Positions 7,123 to 14,858 of a DNA stretch of 55,340 nt are shown here, piece by piece. The notes under the pieces were generated by a model. It was not told the DNA's origin and searched no databases. It worked only from the letters and a program-made list of their open reading frames with translations. The stretch is from IMG/VR virus record IMGVR_UViG_3300017771_002251, positions 1 through 55,340 of that record. One strand, given 5' to 3'. The DNA comes from a virus. The position numbers and the translations under genes are program-made. How positions within the stretch are numbered: the first letter of the stretch is position 1; each line of letters opens with the position of its first letter.

Positions 7123-8022
7123 TCAGTAGCTGCATTCAGATTGCTTGTAGGAAATCCGAATAAGACCGTGATATCCATGCTGACCATAGCAGCATCCACC
7201 ATCAGTCCAAGCAGAAGCACCGCCAATGCCAGGAACATAGTTTCCTTCTGAATATGAACCGCCCCACTGTAGTTGTGCAGTAGCCCACATTGTGCTACAA
7301 TATCCACATCCTCTGTGCTCACACTGGGTCATGGGCAACCAACCGCCCTTACCGTTAACTAGACCAGCAGGGTAGGGGATGTATTGCTTGTTGTGGCAGT
7401 GGTTGCCTTGGCAGAACACGTTACCAGCACCAGCGTTGCCATAAGCACCACCATCAGCACCGTAGTATGGAGCACAAGGTCCATTACAGCATACACCACA
7501 CTTCGTCATCCAGAAGCAGCAGCACATGTAGCAGCAGGAGCATCCTCCATCACCACCATTAGCACAGAAGTTAGAAAGACCAAAACCTGTGATGTAGGTG
7601 TCTCCACCTTTTTGACCACAAGTCAAGTTATTCCTTGCTCTACCACCCTGTCCAATATCAATAGAATAAGAACAACCAGGAACAACATTATTTCCAGATA
7701 GTTTCTTATATGCATAAGCACCAGAACCACCAGGGATGCCTCTACCACAGCAGCGACTATCGCCACCAGATCCACCAGCACCCCAGATCTCAAAGATGAC
7801 CTCGGTGGTGTTTGCAGGAACTTTCCAATCAGGATACTGGAAGTATCCATAGTTAGAAGTCCAGTTATCACACGTTGCACCGCAGTGTGCTGCGATGTAC
7901 ATCACCGTGTAATCCTTTGAAGGATATGGGGGTACTTTTGTTGTAGTGTCCGCTTCAGCTAATGCCTGAATTTGTGCGGTAGTGACGACTCCTAATAAGT
8001 CTCGTAAATTGGTATTTGGCAT
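7123..8022 (-). CDS. Cys- and Gly-rich adhesin-like protein, copy 3 of a tandem trio
   Basis: A 299-residue protein with about 25 Cys by manual count and abundant Gly. It begins 'MPNTNLRDLLG', sharing the LRxLL start of its two upstream neighbours. At about 90 comes 'FEIWGAGGSGGDSRCCGRG', the Gly-rich phage fibre-tip motif, then 'GGDTYITGFGLSNFCANGG', a Cys cluster 'CSCCYMCCC', and a C-terminal 'GCCYGQHGYHGLIRISY'. The Gly-rich core resembles receptor-binding tips of phage fibres; the Cys clusters are not typical of them. The family suggests a surface-exposed adhesin; the target is unknown. Confidence 0.7.
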   Translation of the reverse strand: MPNTNLRDLLGVVTTAQIQALAEADTTTKVPPYPSKDYTVMYIAAHCGATCDNWTSNYGYFQYPDWKVPANTTEVIFEIWGAGGSGGDSRCCGRGIPGGSGAYAYKKLSGNNVVPGCSYSIDIGQGGRARNNLTCGQKGGDTYITGFGLSNFCANGGDGGCSCCYMCCCFWMTKCGVCCNGPCAPYYGADGGAYGNAGAGNVFCQGNHCHNKQYIPYPAGLVNGKGGWLPMTQCEHRGCGYCSTMWATAQLQWGGSYSEGNYVPGIGGASAWTDGGCCYGQHGYHGLIRISYKQSECSY

Positions 8023-8048
8023 CTTCTATGGCTCTTCTTAATTGATAT

Positions 8049-8981
8049 TTAGTTACAGAAGTGGAAAGCGCAGTCATTATTGACGCCTAACCAGCAGGAA
8101 CAGTATGTGATCTTAATAAATCCACCTTGACCGCGCCATCCATAGCAGCAGCTATTAGAGCAAGAAGTTGCGGAAGGAGCACCAACGCCAGGGATACCAG
8201 GACCGCCATTACAGTTTGTGCTATATGCCCAAGGAGTAGTTCCATTACAGTAGGTACGTTCCTGGTTACAAGCATTACCTCTATTATTAGACATAATGTG
8301 ACCACCTTTGTGGTCAATGAGTCTACCTGGGTATGCCATTCCAATTTTTGCCCAGCAAGTATCGGAGTTATTATAGGTTCTGAAGAATCCAGGACCACCA
8401 GGAATCATTTCGTCTCCACCATAGGAGTTGGACTTATCTGTTCCAGGTGTCCAACCACCAGCACCAGAGAAGTAAACTCTATCTTCACATCTGAATTCAT
8501 TGCCCCAGAATGCATAACAGCAAGTCTTACCAGGAAGACCACCTTCTGCACAAAGGTTACTTAAGTTGCAACCAGTGATGTAAGACTTACAACCTTGGAT
8601 ACCACAGCAGCACTGTGAGCAACATGTAGGCGATGCTACGACCATTGCGTAACACCATCCACCTTGGATCTGTGGATACTGTAGAGTCTTTCTGACATAT
8701 GCACCAGCACCACCAGGGATACCCTGTTGACAGCAGCATGCGCCACCGCCAGAACCGCCACCACCCCAGAGTTCAAAAGTGATCTGGGTAGTACCACAAG
8801 GAACACACCAATGATTGATGCAATAGTCGTGGTATGACTGCTCACAGTTTCCTCTGTTACAGTAAGGATGGAAGTTGAATACCATCCCGTCTCTGACACG
8901 GGTATAGCTACCATATACCGCTGCGGTGTCAGTAATTGTGGAAGCAAATTCCTTCCCTAGTAGTCCTCGTAAATTTGCCAT
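8049..8981 (-). CDS. Cys- and Gly-rich adhesin-like protein, copy 2 of a tandem trio
   Basis: A 310-residue paralogue of its neighbours, with about 31 Cys. Order: 'MANLRGLLGKEF' start; 'YCNRGNCEQSYHDYCINHWC'; the core 'FELWGGGGSGGGACCCQQGI'; 'CCSQCCCGIQGCKSYITGC'; 'LSNLCAEGG'; and an end 'SCCYGWRGQGGFIKITYCSC'. The core, 'SYITGC.LSNLCA.GG' and 'CCYG..G..G.I.I.Y' elements line up with the other two copies, so the trio arose by duplication. No Shine-Dalgarno is obvious at this start. Function is inferred as a fibre tip or receptor-binding protein. Confidence 0.7.
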   Translation of the reverse strand: MANLRGLLGKEFASTITDTAAVYGSYTRVRDGMVFNFHPYCNRGNCEQSYHDYCINHWCVPCGTTQITFELWGGGGSGGGACCCQQGIPGGAGAYVRKTLQYPQIQGGWCYAMVVASPTCCSQCCCGIQGCKSYITGCNLSNLCAEGGLPGKTCCYAFWGNEFRCEDRVYFSGAGGWTPGTDKSNSYGGDEMIPGGPGFFRTYNNSDTCWAKIGMAYPGRLIDHKGGHIMSNNRGNACNQERTYCNGTTPWAYSTNCNGGPGIPGVGAPSATSCSNSCCYGWRGQGGFIKITYCSCWLGVNNDCAFHFCN

Positions 8982-8987
8982 CTTTAA

Positions 8988-9923
8988 TTAAGTCTTACAG
9001 TACCATGTGATTTTAACAAGACCTGCAGCACCTTCGGAACCACAGCAGCAACCTCTACCAAATACATCAGCAGAGAATCCACCCATGCCAGGAGGACCAT
9101 TACGGAAACAGTCACTGGAAAGACCAGCGTTGTTACCTTCCATCCACATTGTTGCTTCTCTACCACATGTTGCCATAGAGCAACGTCTGGTAGTGTGGAG
9201 TGTGCCGAACTTACCATCTTGGTAAGGGGCAGTAGGCACATAGTTTTTCATCATACACCAGTTGCCGCAATCGGAGCAACTGTTCTGGTTATAGGAGTTT
9301 TGAGCACCCCAGTATTCCTTACCGAACTCACAGCAGTATTCGCGACATTCGCGATCTGCAGACCAGCAGTTAGTCTGCCATCTGCACCATGCTTGACTGA
9401 CCATCCAGTTCTCTCTGGATCTACAACCACCAGAGTAGTTAGCAGCACCGAAGCAACAGGAGCGACCGTGGCATCCACCACAAGCACAGAAGTTGTCTAG
9501 ACCAGGACCGTTGACCCAGGACTTACAACCGTCGTAACCACTGTTAGATGGAGATCTACAGGTGACCGAGGCAGCACAGAAGCAATACTTGCAACCATCT
9601 AGTTCGGTGCCACCAATGCTAGATTGTGCAGCGCAAACTGTGGTCTTATTGTACTGACCAGAATGTCCATTCCATCCGTTCATACAGCAGCAAGCACCAG
9701 CGCCGCCGCCGCCTCCACCCCAGATTTCAATCTCTAGTTTACAAACGCAGCAAACAGGGACGCACCAGCAAAGTTCTTGCCAGTTGTAACTGTGGTTGTT
9801 ATTATATTCCCAACAGTGACCCCCACGAAACCAAATTTGGTGACTGTTTTGGGGACCGTAATATGTAGTTACTGGTACTGCACTGTCGTCTGCAACATCC
9901 AGTAAGTCTCTTAAACTCGACAT
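8988..9923 (-). CDS. Cys- and Gly-rich adhesin-like protein, copy 1 of a tandem trio
   Basis: A 311-residue protein, the most Cys-rich of the three (about 36). It starts 'MSSLRDLLDVADDSA', preceded by GGAGG. 'LCWCVPVCCVCKLEIEIW' leads into 'GGGGGGAGACCCMNGWNG', then 'GYDGCKSWVNGPGLDNFCACGG', more Cys pairs, and a C-terminal 'GCCCGSEGAAGLVKITWYC'. The frame is open throughout and its paralogues keep the same landmarks, so this is a real gene and not a low-complexity artefact. The Cys could form disulfides after lysis or bind metal; the sequence does not decide. Confidence 0.7.
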   Translation of the reverse strand: MSSLRDLLDVADDSAVPVTTYYGPQNSHQIWFRGGHCWEYNNNHSYNWQELCWCVPVCCVCKLEIEIWGGGGGGAGACCCMNGWNGHSGQYNKTTVCAAQSSIGGTELDGCKYCFCAASVTCRSPSNSGYDGCKSWVNGPGLDNFCACGGCHGRSCCFGAANYSGGCRSRENWMVSQAWCRWQTNCWSADRECREYCCEFGKEYWGAQNSYNQNSCSDCGNWCMMKNYVPTAPYQDGKFGTLHTTRRCSMATCGREATMWMEGNNAGLSSDCFRNGPPGMGGFSADVFGRGCCCGSEGAAGLVKITWYCKT

Positions 9924-9946
9924 GACTTATATCCTCCCTAGGTATA

Positions 9947-10276
9947 TTAGTTAGAAAGGATCGACCAACCGTAAGAAGATCCACTATAGATTAACTCAAG
10001 TGATGCATTTTTAATATCGAAGTCTAGGTCTTCTGCAAGGTTAGCGATTTTATTGCCATTTCTAGCAAGAATTGCTTTCGTTGTACCACACTGACCTGCT
10101 GCATCAATTAGATTGATACGATCGCCCACTGCGGGGTTTGCGGGTAGTGTTAGTGTAATTTCCGATCCAGCGGTAGTGTCAATCATCAGGATTTCTCCCG
10201 ACAGAACACTGTGGTTTGCTGTGATACCTAGAGTAGTTCTTTGCTCTAGGGGTGGTGCTGATAGATTGCGTCCCAT
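9947..10276 (-). CDS. Small beta-rich virion protein
   Basis: A 109-residue protein beginning 'MGRNLSAPPLEQRTTLGITA'. It has alternating beta segments 'EITLTLPANPAVGDRINLID' and a C-terminal 'LELIYSGSSYGWSILS'. The same 'LTLTLP...GDTLEFID...VQLIWDGNYWRVI' pattern closes the protein at 14364-14822, so both share a small fibre-type domain. A late promoter variant sits 23 bases upstream. It is likely a decoration or fibre accessory protein; no enzymatic motif is seen. Confidence 0.65.
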   Translation of the reverse strand: MGRNLSAPPLEQRTTLGITANHSVLSGEILMIDTTAGSEITLTLPANPAVGDRINLIDAAGQCGTTKAILARNGNKIANLAEDLDFDIKNASLELIYSGSSYGWSILSN

Positions 10277-10298
10277 TGTTCTTAAAACTCCTTTGTAC

Positions 10299-10306
10299 TA
10301 TTTATC
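10299..10306 (-). promoter_or_regulatory. Late promoter variant GATAAATA
   Basis: The minus strand reads GATAAATA, 23 bases upstream of the start at 10276, overlapping the stop of the preceding gene. It differs from the T4 consensus only at the first base. Confidence 0.45.
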
Positions 10307-10625
10307 AAGCCTCTTCTTCAACGCCATACGCAGCTACGCTGACGTTTGCCGTATCGGAAAGCACTACAATGTTTTTAGTTGCCTGAAGCGCAATACCAGT
10401 TCTCTCCAGAATACCGTACCCTGCAATTTCTGCATTGTACTCAATGTATTCTGCGCCAGTAGGTGTGCTGGTAGCAGCGAGAGCAACACGAACGCTAACA
10501 GGCGTAGAGTTCGTGTTGACGATGTTAAAGTTAACGTATGCAACAGTTGCTGCAGGGACGGTATATACTGTGGTTAGGGTGTTAGCTGATAGGGAAGCTT
10601 GTGTCCCCAGGATGCCAGAAGCCAT
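10305..10625 (-). CDS. Small virion protein with the fibre-associated beta module
   Basis: A 106-residue protein, 'MASGILGTQASLSANTLTTV', with an AAGGAG ribosome-binding site. Segments 'TVYTVPAATVAYVNFNIVNT', 'EYIEYNAEIAGYGILERTGI' and 'NIVVLSDTANVSVAAYG' align by eye with the second module of the partial fibre at 1-841 ('VIYTVPTDEEA', 'QYLEYNRDIVPRTSYQRTDL', 'SVVVFTDTDGVSFSVYA'). It is thus a stand-alone copy of a domain that also occurs inside a fibre. Behind an exact late promoter. Probably a small capsid/tail decoration or fibre connector. Confidence 0.7.
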   Translation of the reverse strand: MASGILGTQASLSANTLTTVYTVPAATVAYVNFNIVNTNSTPVSVRVALAATSTPTGAEYIEYNAEIAGYGILERTGIALQATKNIVVLSDTANVSVAAYGVEEEA

Positions 10626-10669
10626 GTTTATTACTCCTTAAATTTGCCGAGATTTCGTAATTTTACTTG

Positions 10670-10677
10670 TATTTATA
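10670..10677 (-). promoter_or_regulatory. T4-type late promoter TATAAATA
   Basis: Exact TATAAATA on the minus strand, 45 bases upstream of the start at 10625. Confidence 0.75.
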
Positions 10678-10686
10678 AAGAGGGGA

Positions 10687-13600
10687 TCACATTGCTCCCG
10701 CCCAGAAAGTGAAGCCTTTCGTCTTCGTCTTTGTGTCAACGTAAGTCTTGACTGCCTTCTGCGTAGGAACTTTAGCGTTGCTATTTGCAGACATGGTTAC
10801 ATCCGCCGAGAACTCGTTAATAGATTCACCGATTTGAGCACCGATGGAACCAAGTCTCAAGGATGATAGACCAGACAAGTCGAAGGAAGATGCGTTCAAG
10901 GTTGTGCTACCAGTTGCCTGGTTAACTTTGAAGTAACGACCAACGGTGAAGTTACCATCTTGGTCCGTGGATACGAAGAACACACGACCAGGGAAGTTTT
11001 CAGTAACCTCATTACCTGGTGCAGGTGCCGATAGAGGCTGACCTGGCCAGTTAGTCTGGGTCTTGTTACCAGTACCGATATCCAGGAAGTCATGACCAGT
11101 TAGTCTGACTTGTGAATACAGGTATCTGATTCTTGTAGCTTGACGATCGTAAGTTGCACTAGGCTTCTCTTCTGCAAGAACAACCAGTACAGTACCAGTT
11201 GTAATTGTTGCGGATTGGGAAACCTGCATGAACTCACTGTCAATCTTGATGTAGTCAGAGGATAGAGTACCCGTAGACGTTTCAACAAGAATAACTGTGT
11301 CAGATGCTGTTAGGTCTCTAGCGGTAGTTGTCTCGGTAGGAACCTTGATCTGAAGTGCTCTGACTGTAACGCCAGAGTTATGTGCAGCACCAGTGGTGCC
11401 TTCTACTCCTCTGATAACTTCAACAGAAGTTGCAGTTGGGAACGAAACGACTTCCATCATCTCGTCTTCGATGATGACATAACCACCAGTGTTAATGCCA
11501 GTAATCGAAGCAACTTGGATGACAGTGCCAACCGCGTCACTAACAGGAGCAGATAGAGATGTTGCAGTACCAGTTTGGTATCTAGCAACAGTGCTCAAAC
11601 CATCATGAGTTGTAGCAGCAGAACCAAGAAGTCCTCTGGTTACAGTCAGTTCTCCACGTCCAGTAGGACCAGCGTAAGAAGAGTTAGCAACAACATAAGT
11701 GAATAGATCAGAACCGAGTCCACCAGGACCAGTGATGTATTCAATAGAACCACCTGGGTCAGGAGCAGCGGTTAGACCACCGAGAACAAAGGTGAAACCT
11801 GACATACCCTTTTGAGCGTCAGAGTTGTTGACCAGAGTTGCAGTTGCTGTAGAATTGCTACCAGTGACAACTTCGTTCTGTGCAAAGTTACCTTTGAGAG
11901 GACGGATAAGAATCTTATCTGCCGAAGGTTGGAAACTAGTAATTTCACCAACTGCACCAGAAGTACCACCCGTAACATTCTCGGCACTTTCAAAAGTTGC
12001 GCCTGTAGATAGGGTAAGGGGATCGTAGTTGAGTTCGATACCGTCGATGAATCCATCGAGAGTAGACTCATTTTCGTTGAAACCAGAGGAAACAATAGCG
12101 TAAGTACCCCAGGAGGAGTTACCTGCCAAGGATCTGATTCTACCGCCTCTAGTAGAGGTGTAAGAGATGTGGCAATAGTAGGTGAAGCAGGATACGATTT
12201 CAGCAGCGCCGTTGTTCGTAATCCAGAAACCTACACCACCGCTTTCGTGGATGTTAGTCCAGGAGTCAAAAACGATAGACTTGTTAGAAGGAGTTCCAGT
12301 TCCGTCATACTTATCGTGAACACCACCGTCAACAATTGCACCAATACCAGTCTGGGAGAATGCAGAACACTGCGAAACGTAAGGAGACTTGGAGATTGGG
12401 GAGTTGGGGTTCAGTCTAACGAATACACCATCTGGAGTAGAGGTGTTCATATCCTTTGGATCGGATACAGAAGGAACGAATCCTGCCATACCGTCCATAA
12501 CGAGATCCTTCAGCATCGATCTGTTAGACAGATAGAAGAGAGTTGCGTTCTCGTTATTGAGAGTGTTCACGGTGTTAAGTGCGATATTAGCACCACCATT
12601 GTCGAAAGTATCGGAGGTAGTCCAGACGCCGCCAGTAAGAGGCATAACGTCGATGCTAGCACCACCGTCTCTGACATCCATGATCTGTGCGGTCTTATCG
12701 CCAGCACCATTTGTGCATGTCTCGCCAATGACTCTCTCTGCAGCAAGAGGAATCGTTGCAAGTGTTAGTCTTTGGATGTTAGAAGGTTGTCCAACGTTTG
12801 GTTTAACGGTGGACGTTCTCATGTTGTCACCAATGATCGAAACGTTCTCGGGAACGATGATTGGTAGAGTTTCGTTATAGATACCTGCCTTAACATAAAT
12901 GGTAGCAGGACCAGTAACAAGACTTACTGCATGAGAGAGTGAAGCAAATGCTTTGCTGATGTTAGAACCGTCGTTTAGGTCGTTACCATTTGTGGTAACA
13001 TAGTAAACAGGGTCGGTAACATTGTTGTTTTCCCATGCGGGGAATCCGTTAGAATCAACGGATAGAACTTGACCAGTTGTTCCAATAGGTAGTCTTGCAG
13101 CACCTGAACCAGAGATGTAAAGAACATCACCAGCATCGGTTAGTACGTTAGACTGTGCGCCTTGGGTCAGGGAGTTCCAGTAGTCTCCGTTAACATCTAG
13201 TTCAGGTTCGTTGCCAGTTGTTTCGGCAACACAGATGTAGGAGTTACTTGCTCTGGTGACAGCATCACCAGGTTGGTAAGTTGTGCTTGTATCCCAAGTG
13301 CCTCTCCAGGTGAAACCACCAACAACGAAGTCCCAATCAGAAGGATTAGATCCAGGTGTGGAGTTTGTGTTGGTTGTTTTAGCAACGTAGGAGTTACCAC
13401 CAAGGAGTACAACGTCACCAGGCTTGTATTCGGTGCTGTTGCTCCATGTACCAACTACCTTGAAACCAGTAGTTAGGATCTCCCAGTCACTACCAATAGT
13501 GCTATTGGGTTGTGAACCAGTAGAGATTGTTTGAGCAACATAAGAGTAACCACCGAAAGTTACAATGTCACCTGGTTGGTATTCAGTATTGGTGTCCCAC

Positions 13601-13959
13601 GTATCTTCAAACTTCAGTCCGTTAATATACGAGACGAAGTTTGCAGCAGCGAAAGATCCGCTGGAAGTGTGGGGGTTGACAACCCTATACTGATCATTGC
13701 CATACTTGACAATATCATTAGTTCTATAGAAGGTTGCATCTGCCCATTCACCTCTGTGGTAAATGCCTTCGGTATGGAGTTGCCATCTGGCACCATCCGA
13801 TCCATACCATTGCGCCTCATTCGATGCTGACGTGTGGTTTGAAATACAAACAAAAGTGTTTGCACCAAACTTAACGATGTCATCGATGACGTATGCAGTG
13901 GCAACTGTCCAGTCGCCCCTCCAATTAAACTTAAGTCTGCCTAATCTGAAATCTGCCAT
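10687..13959 (-). CDS. Large tail fibre/spike-like protein with carbohydrate-binding-like repeats and a beta-helix segment
   Basis: A 1090-residue protein. Residues about 10-265 hold five or six repeats of 'WRGDW...T.Y..GDIV.FGGNSYV', a pattern like small carbohydrate-binding (CBM5/12-type) modules. About 315-390 reads 'VYYVTTNGNDLNDGSNISKA', 'ATIYVKAGIYNETLPI' and 'NVSIIGDNM', the start of a right-handed beta-helix as in pectate-lyase-like tailspikes. Around 830-870 are 'RGVEGTTGAAHNSGVTV' turns, shared with the giant gp7-position protein. The C-terminus has a 'FDLSGLSSLRLGSIGAQIG' coil. It likely binds or degrades a host glycan; no catalytic residues are identified. Confidence 0.75.
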   Translation of the reverse strand: MADFRLGRLKFNWRGDWTVATAYVIDDIVKFGANTFVCISNHTSASNEAQWYGSDGARWQLHTEGIYHRGEWADATFYRTNDIVKYGNDQYRVVNPHTSSGSFAAANFVSYINGLKFEDTWDTNTEYQPGDIVTFGGYSYVAQTISTGSQPNSTIGSDWEILTTGFKVVGTWSNSTEYKPGDVVLLGGNSYVAKTTNTNSTPGSNPSDWDFVVGGFTWRGTWDTSTTYQPGDAVTRASNSYICVAETTGNEPELDVNGDYWNSLTQGAQSNVLTDAGDVLYISGSGAARLPIGTTGQVLSVDSNGFPAWENNNVTDPVYYVTTNGNDLNDGSNISKAFASLSHAVSLVTGPATIYVKAGIYNETLPIIVPENVSIIGDNMRTSTVKPNVGQPSNIQRLTLATIPLAAERVIGETCTNGAGDKTAQIMDVRDGGASIDVMPLTGGVWTTSDTFDNGGANIALNTVNTLNNENATLFYLSNRSMLKDLVMDGMAGFVPSVSDPKDMNTSTPDGVFVRLNPNSPISKSPYVSQCSAFSQTGIGAIVDGGVHDKYDGTGTPSNKSIVFDSWTNIHESGGVGFWITNNGAAEIVSCFTYYCHISYTSTRGGRIRSLAGNSSWGTYAIVSSGFNENESTLDGFIDGIELNYDPLTLSTGATFESAENVTGGTSGAVGEITSFQPSADKILIRPLKGNFAQNEVVTGSNSTATATLVNNSDAQKGMSGFTFVLGGLTAAPDPGGSIEYITGPGGLGSDLFTYVVANSSYAGPTGRGELTVTRGLLGSAATTHDGLSTVARYQTGTATSLSAPVSDAVGTVIQVASITGINTGGYVIIEDEMMEVVSFPTATSVEVIRGVEGTTGAAHNSGVTVRALQIKVPTETTTARDLTASDTVILVETSTGTLSSDYIKIDSEFMQVSQSATITTGTVLVVLAEEKPSATYDRQATRIRYLYSQVRLTGHDFLDIGTGNKTQTNWPGQPLSAPAPGNEVTENFPGRVFFVSTDQDGNFTVGRYFKVNQATGSTTLNASSFDLSGLSSLRLGSIGAQIGESINEFSADVTMSANSNAKVPTQKAVKTYVDTKTKTKGFTFWAGAM

Positions 13960-13974
13960 GTTTATGCTGCCTTA

Positions 13975-14367
13975 TTATTTGGGTCCTTCGGTGGTAAAAT
14001 CATAATTTTCATTGAAACGAATTACAAAGTATCCGTCATCATCAATAAAATAGCTAATCTTGCGACTATCAAATCTATACTGTTGGTATTTATCTTGTGG
14101 ATGATTCTTATATGACTTCGATTCAGTAGTTTCTTCTACGTAGTCATACACACCTGTAGCAATATCTAGGTATGGGGTTCCGTCTAAACGGTAGAAATCT
14201 CCAATTTCATCATCAATAGATCTAATTCTGGTGTAACGCAGCATTCCATCATCATCTCTTTGAAGAGCGTGAATGGTAAAGTCGTTACCGAGGGTATAGC
14301 TATTGGAAGAAAAGGATTGCCCCGTCCCCCCAGATTGTTGATAGCTATCGCTGATAAACATTGTCAT
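13975..14367 (-). CDS. Small structural-module protein, unknown function
   Basis: A 130-residue protein beginning 'MTMFISDSYQQSGGTGQSFS'. The second half is acidic and rich in Tyr and Asp ('DEIGDFYRLDGTPYLDIATG', 'YFIDDDGYFVIRF'). No family is recognised. It is coupled to the upstream fibre gene by an ATGA overlap and followed 15 bases later by the 1090-residue fibre, so it is probably a connector or assembly partner of these fibres. Confidence 0.6.
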   Translation of the reverse strand: MTMFISDSYQQSGGTGQSFSSNSYTLGNDFTIHALQRDDDGMLRYTRIRSIDDEIGDFYRLDGTPYLDIATGVYDYVEETTESKSYKNHPQDKYQQYRFDSRKISYFIDDDGYFVIRFNENYDFTTEGPK

Positions 14368-14822
14368 ACAATTACCCTCCAGTAGTTACCGTCCCAAATT
14401 AGTTGCACTCTCGCTCCTTTCAAGTCGAATACTAAAGGACTGGAAATAACTCCAAAAGTGTTTTGAAATTCTCTTCCAATTGGATCGACGATTGTTACAT
14501 TATTTGTATCCCACGTAAAATTAATATCAATGAACTCCAATGTGTCCCCTGCTTTAGGAACCAATTGATTGTTATACAAAGGCAGAGTCAGTGTGAGTGG
14601 TCCACCTGACGAGTCTACGAGATAACGAAGACTAGTGCCAAGCGTGACACTCTGATTTAGATACTCCCACCGAGCACGAAAAACATCAAATCCACCGTTA
14701 GTTGTCCCATCATGGACAACCGCCATATTTTTATCAGTATCAATGGTCAACTCACCCTGCGCTCCCGCGAAGTGAGCATGTTCAGCAGTAGTACCTCTTC
14801 TAAACTGTACCTGGGTAGTCAT
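14364..14822 (-). CDS. Fibre-type protein with N-terminal tropism-determinant-like repeat
   Basis: A 152-residue protein. The N-terminus 'VQFRRGTTAEHAHFAGAQGE' followed by 'LTIDTDKNMAVVHDGTT' is the motif found at the start of many phage fibre and tropism-determinant proteins (RRGT...H..F.GA.GE...DTD...L..HDG). The C-terminal part 'GPLTLTLP', 'GDTLEFIDINF' and 'VQLIWDGNYWRVI' matches the protein at 9947-10276. It is first in an operon with an exact late promoter 26 bases upstream. Confidence 0.75.
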   Translation of the reverse strand: MTTQVQFRRGTTAEHAHFAGAQGELTIDTDKNMAVVHDGTTNGGFDVFRARWEYLNQSVTLGTSLRYLVDSSGGPLTLTLPLYNNQLVPKAGDTLEFIDINFTWDTNNVTIVDPIGREFQNTFGVISSPLVFDLKGARVQLIWDGNYWRVIV

Positions 14823-14847
14823 TAAAATTAATTTAGGATACCAATGT

Positions 14848-14855
14848 TATTTATA
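14848..14855 (-). promoter_or_regulatory. T4-type late promoter TATAAATA
   Basis: Exact TATAAATA on the minus strand, 26 bases upstream of the start at 14822. It lies between the repeat-protein gene and the fibre operon. Confidence 0.75.
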
Positions 14856-14858
14856 CTA

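Noticed and set aside
7384-9500. Plus- and minus-strand frames inside the Cys-rich trio, rich in Thr, Ala and Val
   Set aside because: They mirror Gly/Cys codons (GGT, TGT) read in other frames; the paralogous alignment supports only the minus-strand frames annotated.
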